A stretch of 35,377 nucleotides of DNA from JAKLHL01 sp964411885 (GCA_964411885.1 CAYPMK010000013.1:1-35377), one strand, 5' to 3'. Shown: positions 23,189 to 31,272, counted from the first letter of the stretch. Translations and numbers: made by a program. The notes: generated by a model not told the origin, from the letters alone.

Positions 23189-24586
23189 ATGGCGAACAAT
23201 AACAACGAAACTAACAAAAAGTGGGAGAACATTAAAAAACTCTGTCACGTTAAAAGGATAGAGATGATAGATCTTAAAACTCAGGATATTAACGGTAGAC
23301 TGCACCACATAACCATACCTGTTGAAGATTTTACAGAAGAGGTAATGGTAGAGGGAATACCTTTCAATACTTCTAGTTTTGGATTTAATACACCGGGTGA
23401 TTACGACATGGTGCAGATACCAGATCTTGATACTGTGTTCTTTGATACTTTTAGACAAAAACCAACACTAAGTTTTTTTGTGGACCTTTATAGCGCAGGA
23501 AAGACCAGAAAACGTGCTCCACAAGATTCAAGATTCATCGCTCAAAAAGCTTCTGAATTTGTTAAGAACGAAGGACTTGCAGATAAGGCAATGTTCGCAT
23601 CAGAGGTTGAATTCTACATATTCAAAGACGTAAAGTATGATGCAAGAAGAAGTTCTTCTTACTATTATCTTGAGTCAGATGAGAAACTTCACTCAAGTGC
23701 GTACCACGCTGTTAACCCAATGGATATGTATGACGACTTTAGGGACAAAGCTACCTGCTTAATGAAAGACTTTGGTATAAGAACAAAATATCATCATCAT
23801 GAAATAGGAAAGAAAGGTCAGCAGGAAATAGAATTCCAGTTTGAACCTTTATTAGTTACAGCAGACCACATAGTGACGATAAAATATTTGCTATTCAATT
23901 TAGCGGATATGGATAATTTAAAACTTACCTTTATGCCAAAACCGATGTTCAATTCTCCGGGTAGTGGATGGCACGTTCACTCATACCTCGGAAAAGGTAA
24001 TAAGAACCTCTTTGCAGATAGCAAAGACGAAGATGGTTTGAGCAAAGAAGCTAAATGGTTCATAGGGGGAATTCTAAAACACATGAGGAGCCTTTGTGCC
24101 CTTACAAATCCGTCTACCAACTCGTATAAAAGATTGGTGCCGGGATATGATGCTCCAGTCGCTGTGTCATATGGAAAAAACAGCATGCTTAATGCAATAA
24201 GGATACAGAACTCTGTTGAATACCCAGAACTAACAAGGATAGAGTTAAGGACTCCAGACATGACTTCAAATCCATATCTTGCATTGAGTTCTGTCGTGCT
24301 TGCTGGAGCAGACGGTATAAAGAACAAAATAGATCCAAAGGATGTTAGCGGCGAAGCTATTAACGATATAGAAAATTTCTCTAAGCTAAGAAGAGGGGTT
24401 GAACTACTTCCAAGATATCTTGACGATGCTCTTGATGCATTAGAGAGTGATCATCAATTCTTGCTACAGGGAGATGTTTTTACACAAGAACTTATAAATT
24501 ACTGGATAAAGATAAAGAGGGATGAAATATCATCTATTGCTACGCGTCCTCACCCATTTGAATTTAAATTGTATTTTTCATTCTAA
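23189..24586 (+). CDS. glnA: Type I glutamine synthetase
   Basis: From ATG 23189 (GGGGGTG upstream, overlapping the ispH end) the product has 465 residues. The earlier in-frame start at 23141 lies inside ispH and is rejected. It shows the beta-grasp N-terminus, the ASEVEFYIF metal site, HHHEIGKKGQQEIEF, GSGWHVHSYL, NPSTNSYKRLVPGYDAP and the ELRTPDMTSNPYLAL segment. It condenses glutamate and ammonia with ATP. The adenylylation motif NLYDLP of GSI-beta enzymes is absent (the region reads KIDPKDVSGEAI), so control by adenylylation is unlikely; this resembles GSI-alpha or a divergent subtype. Confidence 0.94.
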   Translation: MANNNNETNKKWENIKKLCHVKRIEMIDLKTQDINGRLHHITIPVEDFTEEVMVEGIPFNTSSFGFNTPGDYDMVQIPDLDTVFFDTFRQKPTLSFFVDLYSAGKTRKRAPQDSRFIAQKASEFVKNEGLADKAMFASEVEFYIFKDVKYDARRSSSYYYLESDEKLHSSAYHAVNPMDMYDDFRDKATCLMKDFGIRTKYHHHEIGKKGQQEIEFQFEPLLVTADHIVTIKYLLFNLADMDNLKLTFMPKPMFNSPGSGWHVHSYLGKGNKNLFADSKDEDGLSKEAKWFIGGILKHMRSLCALTNPSTNSYKRLVPGYDAPVAVSYGKNSMLNAIRIQNSVEYPELTRIELRTPDMTSNPYLALSSVVLAGADGIKNKIDPKDVSGEAINDIENFSKLRRGVELLPRYLDDALDALESDHQFLLQGDVFTQELINYWIKIKRDEISSIATRPHPFEFKLYFSF

Positions 24587-24606
24587 AGCATAGGTGTAAA
24601 TAAGAT

Positions 24607-24894
24607 ATGCCTTGGACCCTAGAAATACGTGATGAAGAAGAGTTATTGGAAAAACATGTTTTGGGTGATGGTGTATTCAGCGTCGGAAGAGAAGCCTGTG
24701 ATATAAATATACAGGATCTAAAAGCATCAAAACAACATTGTAATTTTTATGTCCAAGGAGAAGATATTTCTGTTATAGATTCTAACTCTACCAACGGGAC
24801 CTTTGTTAATGGAATTAGGATAGAAAAAAAGGATCTTCGTCATAATGATGTAGTGATAGTTGGAACCACAAGAATTAGGATATTAAAGTGTTAA
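24607..24894 (+). CDS. Stand-alone FHA-domain protein
   Basis: A 95-residue protein that is almost entirely one forkhead-associated domain. It has GR at VGREACD (about 27), the SKQHCNF motif corresponding to the phosphothreonine-contacting S-x-x-H (about 41-45), and NSTNGTFVNG (about 59-68). FHA domains bind phosphothreonine peptides. No Ser/Thr kinase gene is nearby. It starts the operon with LolC/E, LolD, CysE and CutA; its stop overlaps the LolC/E start by 7 nt. The functional link between FHA and lipoprotein sorting is not known. Confidence 0.88.
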   Translation: MPWTLEIRDEEELLEKHVLGDGVFSVGREACDINIQDLKASKQHCNFYVQGEDISVIDSNSTNGTFVNGIRIEKKDLRHNDVVIVGTTRIRILKC

Positions 24895-26102
24895 AGACCT
24901 TTATTTTTGAATTAAGACTTGCCTTAAAATTTCTGTTCGTAAAACCAAGGGGCTTTTATCGTTTAGCGAGGTTCTTTACAGTCGCAACCCTTGGAATAGG
25001 TGTTGGTGCCTTACTGTTATCTTTATCTGCTTTTGAAGGATATAAAAAGATCATTTCAGAAAGGTATTTAGATTCAAGTTCTCACCTTATAGTCTCAAAA
25101 AGGTTTGATTTACAAGAGGATGTAAAGCAAAAAGTATTGTCCATTATAGGCAAAGATGTGCAGGCTATATCTTATTCTGGCTATGTAGAACTCATGTTGG
25201 CTTCAGAGGCTGGTATTAAGGGTTCTGCTTTTCAGGTGGTAGAAAAAGATTCTTTTGATGGTGTCATACCGCTTTGGAAATATATGAAGCAAGGCGCTCA
25301 AACCTGTGTTCTTGATACTCCTGATGGTGTTATTTTAGGATCGGTGTTGGCAGAAGAACTTGGTTTAAAGATCAATGACGCTGTAAATGTTGTATATCTT
25401 AGGTCTGTTAAGAAACTAAAAGTTTGTGGAATAAGTGAGTATGGTCTTTATGACATAGATTCAAGAATAAGTTGGATGGCCGTTAATACTGCAAAAAAAA
25501 TATTCCCAGAGGCTGAACTTGATTCTTCTGTAAAAGTAAGACTTAAGGATAATGTTGATTTACAAAGAACAGCCACTTATTTACAAGAAGAACTTGGTTA
25601 CTTGTACGAAGTAAGAAGCTGGGAAGACCTGAACTATGGACTCCTTGAATCTGTGAAATTAGACAGGATGGTAATGTTCTTTATTCTTGGGGTACTTATT
25701 GCAGTATCTATTTTTAACGTGTTCGCAACTCTTATGATACTAATACGAGAGATGAGAGTAGAAATATCTGTGCTTAACATACTTGGACTTAACAGGAAAA
25801 GGACCTTAAGGATTTTCTTTATACAGGCTCTTATACTTGGCGTATCTGGTTATTTACTTGGTATTTTGATGTGGGCAGGTTCTTTTTGGGCCGTAAAAAG
25901 CTGGGGACTTATAAATCTTCCAAAAGACATTTATCTTGTCTCAAGTATTCCTATGGGAGCTAGTGTTTTAGACCTTCTTTCTGTCTTTTTAATGGTTTTG
26001 TTGTTTGTTTCTCTTGCATCTATTGCTCCATTGATGCATCTTTTTAATAGATTCAAAAAGGAGGGCTCCGCCTATGGTGTTAAAGGTCAGTGGGCTCAGT
26101 AA
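24888..26102 (+). CDS. lolC: LolC/LolE-family lipoprotein-releasing ABC permease
   Basis: A 404-residue membrane protein with one helix near 27-48, a periplasmic domain of about 210 residues, and three C-terminal helices in an FtsX-type domain (about 260-285, 310-335, 355-385). This is the LolC/LolE layout. With LolD it extracts lipoproteins from the inner membrane for delivery to the outer membrane. Only one permease is present, so it may act as a homodimer, as in LolF-type systems. GTG start at 24888; it overlaps lolD by 29 nt. It may equally be an export permease of the MacB class, but the length and the LolD neighbour favour Lol. Confidence 0.85.
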   Translation: MLKTFIFELRLALKFLFVKPRGFYRLARFFTVATLGIGVGALLLSLSAFEGYKKIISERYLDSSSHLIVSKRFDLQEDVKQKVLSIIGKDVQAISYSGYVELMLASEAGIKGSAFQVVEKDSFDGVIPLWKYMKQGAQTCVLDTPDGVILGSVLAEELGLKINDAVNVVYLRSVKKLKVCGISEYGLYDIDSRISWMAVNTAKKIFPEAELDSSVKVRLKDNVDLQRTATYLQEELGYLYEVRSWEDLNYGLLESVKLDRMVMFFILGVLIAVSIFNVFATLMILIREMRVEISVLNILGLNRKRTLRIFFIQALILGVSGYLLGILMWAGSFWAVKSWGLINLPKDIYLVSSIPMGASVLDLLSVFLMVLLFVSLASIAPLMHLFNRFKKEGSAYGVKGQWAQ

Positions 26103-26751
26103 ATCATATATACAGGGTGATGGTACATTTCTTGATGTACTTAAAGGGATAAGTTTTAACCTTAACAGCTCAGAAAAAGTTGCTGTAATGGGAGAATCAG
26201 GCTCTGGAAAAACAACTTTTCTTAATTGCGTGGCAGGTCTTGATCGTTTTAATTCTGGAAAAGTATTGCTTCTTGATAAAGATATCTCATCGCTGAATGA
26301 CAAAGATCTTGGTTCTTTAAGGAATAGGGACCTTGGTTTTGTTTTTCAATTCCATTATTTGCTGAAGGATTTCTCTGTTAAAGAAAATGTCATGATGCCA
26401 TGTTTGATAGCTGGTCATGCTCACAATAAGGCAGAAGAACTTGCTCTTGAAGTTCTAGAAAAGATACGATTGTTACATAAGGCACACAGTACTCCAAGGC
26501 AACTTTCTGGTGGAGAACAGCAACGTGCGGCAATAGCAAGGGCCCTTGTTATGAAACCAGCTTTATTGGTAATGGATGAACCAACAGGCAATCTTGATGA
26601 ACATTTGTCTGACGATATAATATCTGCTGTAATAAAATTGTGTAAAGAGAACAAAACAAGTATCCTTATGGCAACACATAACAAAAAAATAGCAGATCAA
26701 ATGGACAAGATCTTGGTGTTAAAGGAGGGTGGACTTTGGACACAAAAATAA
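26074..26751 (+). CDS. lolD: LolD-type ABC transporter ATPase
   Basis: A 225-residue ATPase with Walker A GESGSGKT (40-47), Q-loop FVFQFHYLL, signature LSGGEQQRAAIARAL and Walker B ALLVMDEPTGNLDE, then the ATHNKK switch-His segment. It closely fits the LolD/MacB subfamily. AAGGAGGG lies about 9 nt before the ATG within the preceding gene. It powers lipoprotein release by the partner permease. It overlaps cysE by 16 nt. Confidence 0.92.
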   Translation: MVLKVSGLSKSYIQGDGTFLDVLKGISFNLNSSEKVAVMGESGSGKTTFLNCVAGLDRFNSGKVLLLDKDISSLNDKDLGSLRNRDLGFVFQFHYLLKDFSVKENVMMPCLIAGHAHNKAEELALEVLEKIRLLHKAHSTPRQLSGGEQQRAAIARALVMKPALLVMDEPTGNLDEHLSDDIISAVIKLCKENKTSILMATHNKKIADQMDKILVLKEGGLWTQK

Positions 26752-27599
26752 TAAGAAAAGTGGTCGACGAACTTTGCAGCGAGGACTCTCTTAAGGGTAT
26801 TTCATTCAGAACTAATTTTGGTACACCACTACCCTCTGTAAAAGAACTTTCGGAACTAGTGTTATTAATGAGGTCGGCAATACTTCCCGGATATTTTAGT
26901 AGTGCAGACCATGAACCTTTGGATCAACAATTCTACATTGGTACAGTGTTAGAAAAAGTATCAAAAAAACTAAAGCAAGAAGTTCTAAGGGGTTATTGCT
27001 TTTTTTGTGAAACACCAGATCAATGTAATACTTGTAAGTATAAGTCCAGCGAGGTTGTTGAAAATTTCATACAGACCATTCCAAATATAAGGCATCTAAT
27101 ATCAACAGATGCACTCGCGGCATATGAGGGAGATCCAGCGGCAAGAAGTGCTGGAGAAGCAATTTTTTGTTATCCAAGTATTAGGGCTCTAATAAATCAC
27201 AGAATAGCCCATGAACTTTATAAACTTGGAGTGCCTTTGATACCCAGGATAATTAGTGAACTTGCTCATTCAGAGACGGGAATAGACATACATCCGGGGG
27301 CCGAGATAGGTGAAAAATTCTTTATGGACCACGGGACAGGAATAGTAATTGGTGAAACTACTATAATTGGTAAAAATGTTCGTTTGTATCAGGGCGTTAC
27401 TTTGGGTGCTAAAAGTTTTCCTTTAGATGCTAACGGTAAACCAATAAAAGGGATAGCAAGACATCCAATAGTTGAGGATGATGTAATTATATACGCTGGA
27501 GCCACCATACTTGGTAGGATAACCATAGGTAAGGGTTCTGTTATAGGTGGCAATAAATGGGTTACAGAAACCGTTCCTAGTGGAAGCAAGGTGGTATGA
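26736..27599 (+). CDS. cysE: Serine O-acetyltransferase (CysE/EpsC-type)
   Basis: A 287-residue enzyme that acetylates serine from acetyl-CoA, the first step to cysteine. The C-terminal left-handed beta-helix shows GIDIHPGAEIGEKFFMDHGTG, VIGETTIIGKNVRLYQGVTLG and ILGRITIGKGSVIGG, with the catalytic His in MDHGTG. The N-terminal helical domain carries a four-cysteine cluster, CFFCETPDQCNTC (about 88-100), a CX2CX5CX2C pattern that looks metal- or redox-linked and is not part of the E. coli enzyme. The chain ends soon after the helix (SGSKVV), without the usual C-terminal tail that binds cysteine synthase or gives feedback control. Start TTG 26736 with AAAGGAGGG 6 nt upstream. Confidence 0.92.
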   Translation: MDTKIIRKVVDELCSEDSLKGISFRTNFGTPLPSVKELSELVLLMRSAILPGYFSSADHEPLDQQFYIGTVLEKVSKKLKQEVLRGYCFFCETPDQCNTCKYKSSEVVENFIQTIPNIRHLISTDALAAYEGDPAARSAGEAIFCYPSIRALINHRIAHELYKLGVPLIPRIISELAHSETGIDIHPGAEIGEKFFMDHGTGIVIGETTIIGKNVRLYQGVTLGAKSFPLDANGKPIKGIARHPIVEDDVIIYAGATILGRITIGKGSVIGGNKWVTETVPSGSKVV

Positions 27600-27937
27600 A
27601 AAAAACCGGATACAGTATCGTTCTTGTAACAACAAGCTCACTGCTTGAAGCAAAAAAAATAGCTAAAGCACTTTTGAATAAAAAATTATGTGCCTGTGTT
27701 AACATTATCCCAAAAATTAATTCAATGTATGTTTGGAAAGGAAAACTTCATGATGAAAAAGAAGTTCTGCTTGTTATAAAAATAAAAAAAGAGCTTTTTA
27801 AACAAGTTTCTACAGAAGTAAAAAGACGACATTCCTATACAGTACCAGAGGTAATAGCTTTACCTATATTAGAAGGGAATAAAGCATATCTTGACTGGAT
27901 AGCAAAAGAGTGTTTAAAAGTTAGACAAGGGTCTTGA
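27596..27937 (+). CDS. cutA: CutA1-like divalent-ion tolerance protein
   Basis: A 113-residue CutA1-family protein with the LLNKKLCACVNIIPKI segment, SMYVWKGKLHDEKEVLLVIK, and the C-terminal HSYTVPEVIALPILEGNKAYLDWI, all typical of the trimeric PII-like fold. CutA proteins are linked to copper or divalent-cation tolerance, but their role is unsettled. It overlaps cysE by 4 nt (ATGA) and is the last gene of the FHA-Lol-CysE operon; no strong hairpin terminator follows. Confidence 0.92.
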   Translation: MKKTGYSIVLVTTSSLLEAKKIAKALLNKKLCACVNIIPKINSMYVWKGKLHDEKEVLLVIKIKKELFKQVSTEVKRRHSYTVPEVIALPILEGNKAYLDWIAKECLKVRQGS

Positions 27938-28015
27938 ACTTATTTAAGGTTCATAGATCTAAAATAAATACAATAAAAATAATAAAAACAACATGTTAAC
28001 CCTAGAATCTTAAAT

Positions 28016-28031
28016 AGGCACGCTAGTTGCA
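28016..28031 (+). promoter_or_regulatory. Sigma-54 (-24/-12) promoter of the lipoprotein gene at 28060
   Basis: AGGCACGCTAGTTGCA fits TGGCACG-N4-TTGCA with one mismatch and exact GG-N10-GC spacing. The predicted start is near 28042, leaving a short leader with an AGGGGAG site. It is nearly identical to the element at 30390. Confidence 0.8.
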
Positions 28032-28059
28032 TATATAGAAGGCAGGGGAGATTAAATTT

Positions 28060-28899
28060 ATGAAAAAAGTTATTTTAACTACAATAATTTTAGGCCTAGT
28101 AGGCATGATCTCTGCATGTGGAAAGCAGGGTTATACTCCGTTAACACCTGTTACGACTTCTACAGATACTGCAGAAGCCACAGATCCTATAACAAAGTTC
28201 AACACCATTTGGACCTCTGAAAACGACATGGTGGGTAATGAGTTTGATGCTACACAAAAAAGAACACTATCTAACTTTTTTGGTTATAACAGCATATATA
28301 AAGCATGGAAGAACTGTACAACTGGTTTTAAGGGTAATACTGCACAAATAAACTGTATGGCAAGCAACGATCCAGAAAGAGTTTATTTTATTTCTAGTGA
28401 TTATAGCTACAAACCATATCCTGCACCAAAGGTGTTTGGAGATGTTCAATATTATAAGATACGTTTTGCTGCTAATGTAAGCGAAGCTACTGGTAAAATA
28501 ATAGAGGGTGAAGCATATATTGATATAGAGCTTCATACAGACACAGATACTTTTGTTACTAAGTTCTCTGTTGTTAAAACAGGTCTTGTTATTAATGAAA
28601 GCACAGGTGATCTTTCTGTTACCTTACAGGATGGATGTGGTGATATAAGATTTGCAGCTAGACTTCAAAATGATGGAAGACTAACTAATTCTAGGTTAAC
28701 TTTCTCTAATGATCCTGATTCTTATAAGACAGGTGCTTGTTATCATGATGGAATACTTCCACAGGGTATGCAGGGATATACTAATTCAATGGAATATCCA
28801 AGTTCTGCACCAGTTGGTATATATACTTATGGTGGAAGAGGATATCTATTCTATTCTACAGATACAGGCCTACACATAAACACTTTCTACGAAGAATAA
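28060..28899 (+). CDS. Predicted lipoprotein of unknown function
   Basis: A 279-residue protein with signal peptide MKKVILTTIILGLVGMISAC and lipobox ISAC (Cys20). A Thr/Pro-rich linker (about 24-45) is followed by a probably beta-rich domain with four cysteines (about 86, 99, 193, 227 region), which could form disulfides in the periplasm or outside the cell. I do not recognise the family. Its expression from a consensus sigma-54 promoter and the following small secreted-protein gene suggest a regulated envelope function (inference). The strong hairpin at 28927 ends the transcript. Confidence 0.8.
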   Translation: MKKVILTTIILGLVGMISACGKQGYTPLTPVTTSTDTAEATDPITKFNTIWTSENDMVGNEFDATQKRTLSNFFGYNSIYKAWKNCTTGFKGNTAQINCMASNDPERVYFISSDYSYKPYPAPKVFGDVQYYKIRFAANVSEATGKIIEGEAYIDIELHTDTDTFVTKFSVVKTGLVINESTGDLSVTLQDGCGDIRFAARLQNDGRLTNSRLTFSNDPDSYKTGACYHDGILPQGMQGYTNSMEYPSSAPVGIYTYGGRGYLFYSTDTGLHINTFYEE

Positions 28900-28926
28900 A
28901 CTAGACTATTACTTTCGTAATATGTT

Positions 28927-28959
28927 AAATTGCCCTCCTAATTAGGAGGGCAATTTTTT
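28927..28959 (+). terminator. Terminator hairpin overlapping the ribosome-binding site of the next gene
   Basis: A fully palindromic 30-bp sequence (28927-28956; half AAATTGCCCTCCTAA) is followed by a T-run (28954-28959). It terminates the lipoprotein transcript. Its right arm contains GGAGGG (28945-28950), which is the Shine-Dalgarno site for the ATG at 28960, so the same structure would mask translation of that gene when read through. Confidence 0.85.
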
Positions 28960-29379
28960 ATGAAGAAATTATTTCTTTTAATGATCTTTATGATTACAAG
29001 CGTTTCTGTTAATGCAGCTTTTAATTATTCTGGCAATAAGGAGTTTAGGGATTTAGTAAAAAAACTTAAGAAAACTTCATTTACGGCTCCAGCTAATAGT
29101 AATTGTGATGCTGCATATTGCCATGGTTTGTATACGGAATGCTATAATAAAAATTTCCTAGATATAAAGCAAGCTAACCCTAATGTACCTGATATAGAAA
29201 ATAATATGGATGTTAAGTTCTATGTCACTGCTTATTGTACTGTTCTTGCAAGTGTTTATTATTCAATTTGTAAGGGCGATATAGAAGAAAAATATGCAGA
29301 TGCTTTAATGAAAAACTACGTAGATGCACAAGCAAAAATCATGTCCGAAGCTGAAAAGCAAAATCAAAAGAAAAAATAA
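28960..29379 (+). CDS. Small secreted or periplasmic protein of unknown function
   Basis: A 139-residue protein with an N-terminal signal peptide (MKKLFLLMIFMITSVSVNA, cleavage after VNA). The mature part is helical and has about six cysteines (NCDAAYC, TEC, AYC, SIC), which suggests disulfides or metal binding, and a Lys/Glu/Gln-rich tail (EAEKQNQKKK). No family is recognised. It sits 60 bp after the lipoprotein gene, and its ribosome site is inside the terminator stem. It converges with the metallophosphatase-like gene with no bases between the stop codons. Confidence 0.75.
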   Translation: MKKLFLLMIFMITSVSVNAAFNYSGNKEFRDLVKKLKKTSFTAPANSNCDAAYCHGLYTECYNKNFLDIKQANPNVPDIENNMDVKFYVTAYCTVLASVYYSICKGDIEEKYADALMKNYVDAQAKIMSEAEKQNQKKK

Positions 29380-30237
29380 TTACTTCTTATTCATTGCCTC
29401 ATATTTTTTGATCTTAGATGATAGTTTGTTGGGTTTTTCAAACTCAGAGCCAAGGAACGTGATTTTATTTTTTAACGAATCTATTTTTATTAACCCAATA
29501 CTATCTCCACCGTTTAGGAGTCTTATTACGTTGCTGTTGTTTTGCTTTTGAGCAAGCGGGAGCTCTTCTTTTATACCAGCAGAAAGAATCAAATCTATTC
29601 CCTTAACTTGTTTTGTTATGTTCTTTAGTAGTTCTTCATTTGAATACAACAAAAGTATAGTGTAAGGTTTTGCTTTTTTATCTATCTTTTTAAGCTCTGC
29701 CTTTAATGCTTTTACAGGGTCGTTAAGCTTTAGCTCTAGCATTATAGCTGGGTCTATCTTATCCATCTGTACAACGCCAAGAACTAGTATTTTTTTATTC
29801 GCTTTTTTTAATTCTATATTTTTTTTATGTTTATTATCGTCGGAATTTGTTAATACCAACGGTAGACTTTTAGAGAGTGTATTAAAAGTTGCTAGTCCTT
29901 TTTTAAAATCAGATACTCCGGGAGTATAAGCACTTATATTCATCATTTTAAGACTTTCTGCCATTATCTGTGCACCGAATCTTTCTTTTTTATCTTCGTG
30001 TGGGAGAGAAGCAAGGTCGCTGAACAGTGTGCTTCCTGCGTTAATATAGATAGTGTTATTTGGATCTAGTTTAAGAGAGTTAAACCAATTCACTCTTCTT
30101 ACAGCACCGCCACCCGGGTCTGTTGCGCAACCACAGGTGTTAACAGTTCCTTCTAAATCATTGGTATAAACAATATTTAATTCTGTATTTGCACTAAGGT
30201 TAATTACAAAAGACATTATTATTGAAAGTAATAACAT
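29380..30237 (-). CDS. Degenerate calcineurin-like (5'-nucleotidase N-domain) periplasmic protein
   Basis: A 285-residue protein with a signal-type N-terminus, then NIVYTNDLEGTVNTCGCATDPGG (about 21-43), which matches the start of UshA-like metallophosphatases of the CGC type. Three expected metal-site motifs are altered: DxH is D27-L-E29, the GD motif is GS (68-69), and GNHD/E is G-V-S-D (107-110). It stops about 285 residues in, so the C-terminal 5'-nucleotidase domain is absent. It is probably not an active nucleotidase and may bind a ligand or metal instead (inference). AAGGAGG lies about 6 nt upstream of the ATG. It diverges from the gene at 30450. Confidence 0.75.
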   Translation of the reverse strand: MLLLSIIMSFVINLSANTELNIVYTNDLEGTVNTCGCATDPGGGAVRRVNWFNSLKLDPNNTIYINAGSTLFSDLASLPHEDKKERFGAQIMAESLKMMNISAYTPGVSDFKKGLATFNTLSKSLPLVLTNSDDNKHKKNIELKKANKKILVLGVVQMDKIDPAIMLELKLNDPVKALKAELKKIDKKAKPYTILLLYSNEELLKNITKQVKGIDLILSAGIKEELPLAQKQNNSNVIRLLNGGDSIGLIKIDSLKNKITFLGSEFEKPNKLSSKIKKYEAMNKK

Positions 30238-30280
30238 TGGTATCCTCCTTTACTTATTCTAGCTTAAAAGCCCGTAAACT

Positions 30281-30295
30281 GTATAAAATTTATAC
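30281..30295. promoter_or_regulatory. Palindrome in the divergent intergenic region
   Basis: GTATAAA-A-TTTATAC is a perfect 7-bp-arm dyad about 100 bp upstream of the sigma-54 promoter at 30390 and about 45 bp upstream of the leftward metallophosphatase-like gene. It could be an activator site or simply a -10 region for the leftward gene. Confidence 0.25.
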
Positions 30296-30389
30296 GATTT
30301 TAATAACTTTTTGACGATATGTTTTGCTTGGTTCGTGGATTTTAATATATAACTATTTGATATTTAAGAATAAATTTGTGAAAGGATTT

Positions 30390-30405
30390 TGGCACGCCAG
30401 TTGCA
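30390..30405 (+). promoter_or_regulatory. Consensus sigma-54 promoter of the secreted-protein gene at 30450
   Basis: TGGCACGCCAGTTGCA is a perfect match to the TGGCACG-N4-TTGCA consensus. The predicted start is near 30416 with a leader of about 34 nt that carries AAGGGGGGA before the ATG. Confidence 0.88.
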
Positions 30406-30449
30406 ACAAATAAGGCATAATATAGGACTCTAAGGGGGGACTTAGAATT

Positions 30450-31022
30450 ATGAAGAGAGTATTAATAACACTAGTGGTAATGGCGGTTTTGGTTTCTGTA
30501 GAAGCCAATGCACAGCTTATAATACCAACATACGCAACTCCTCAGCAAAACACACAGAATGCACAACAGAACCCAATGGCTGTAGTTCAGCAACAGGTTC
30601 TTAATCAAGTATATCAAAATATGATAACACCCGGAACACAGGCTAACAAAGACTTGGTTGAAGCATATACTTCTGGAATAGTTAAACAGATGACAGCGCA
30701 ACCAGCTGCAGACCCAATGGCTATGGCAGTTCAGGCGGCTCAGTTTAGATGGTTCTCTAAGAACGGCGATAAATACATAGGACAAATGGCAGAAGATAAT
30801 ATGGATACACAGGTTTATCAAAATACAGTTAATAACATGATAAAACAGAGTCAGGCAGATACTACATATAAGATGGCAGTTACCTGTAATCCTGTCGCTA
30901 ATAACGGGTTAATGAATCCAGCATGTGCAAATATAGATATGGCTAACTACTTTCAGCAGAAAGCAAATCAGGATGCAGTAAGAGATCAACAGCATTTAAT
31001 GTTCTACGGTCAGTTCCTATAA
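30450..31022 (+). CDS. Gln/Asn/Met-rich secreted protein of unknown function
   Basis: A 190-residue protein with a clear signal peptide (MKRVLITLVVMAVLVSVEANA, cleavage after ANA). The mature protein is rich in Gln, Asn, Met and Ala (for example NTQNAQQNPMAVVQQQVLNQ) and has two cysteines (TCNP and PACAN), possibly a disulfide. No family is recognised. It is driven by a consensus sigma-54 promoter and ended by a strong terminator, so it is a single-gene unit. A surface, pilus-associated or matrix role is possible but not supported directly. Confidence 0.8.
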   Translation: MKRVLITLVVMAVLVSVEANAQLIIPTYATPQQNTQNAQQNPMAVVQQQVLNQVYQNMITPGTQANKDLVEAYTSGIVKQMTAQPAADPMAMAVQAAQFRWFSKNGDKYIGQMAEDNMDTQVYQNTVNNMIKQSQADTTYKMAVTCNPVANNGLMNPACANIDMANYFQQKANQDAVRDQQHLMFYGQFL

Positions 31023-31045
31023 TAGTAAAAACTGTAAACGAATAT

Positions 31046-31087
31046 AAAAAAAGGCGGGCTTAAAAACCCCGCCTTTTTTATTTTTTT
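31046..31087 (+). terminator. Factor-independent terminator after the secreted-protein gene
   Basis: AAAAAAAGGCGGG (31046-31058) pairs with CCCGCCTTTTTT (31068-31079), followed by more T. The A-tract on the left makes it potentially bidirectional. Its right arm is duplicated after the N gap. Confidence 0.88.
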
Positions 31088-31272
31088 AAATTCTATTCAA
31101 GCCCCCTTGACTTAAATNNNNNNNNNNNNNNNNNNNNNNNNNNNNNNNNNNNNNNNNNNNNNNNNNNNNNNNNNNNNNNNNNNNNNNNNNNNNNNNNNNN
31201 NNNNNNNNNNNNNNNNNAAAACCCCGCCTTTTTTATTTTTTTAAATTCTATTCAAGCCCCCTTGACTTAAAT
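31063..31272. other. Assembly gap of 100 N flanked by a 55-bp exact repeat
   Basis: Bases 31063-31117 and 31218-31272 are identical over 55 positions, and 31118-31217 is exactly 100 N. This is what two contigs sharing one assembly k-mer overlap look like when joined with a fixed-length gap. The second copy is probably the same genomic segment as the first, so the real distance from the terminator to glyQS may be short and gap-free. Confidence 0.85.
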
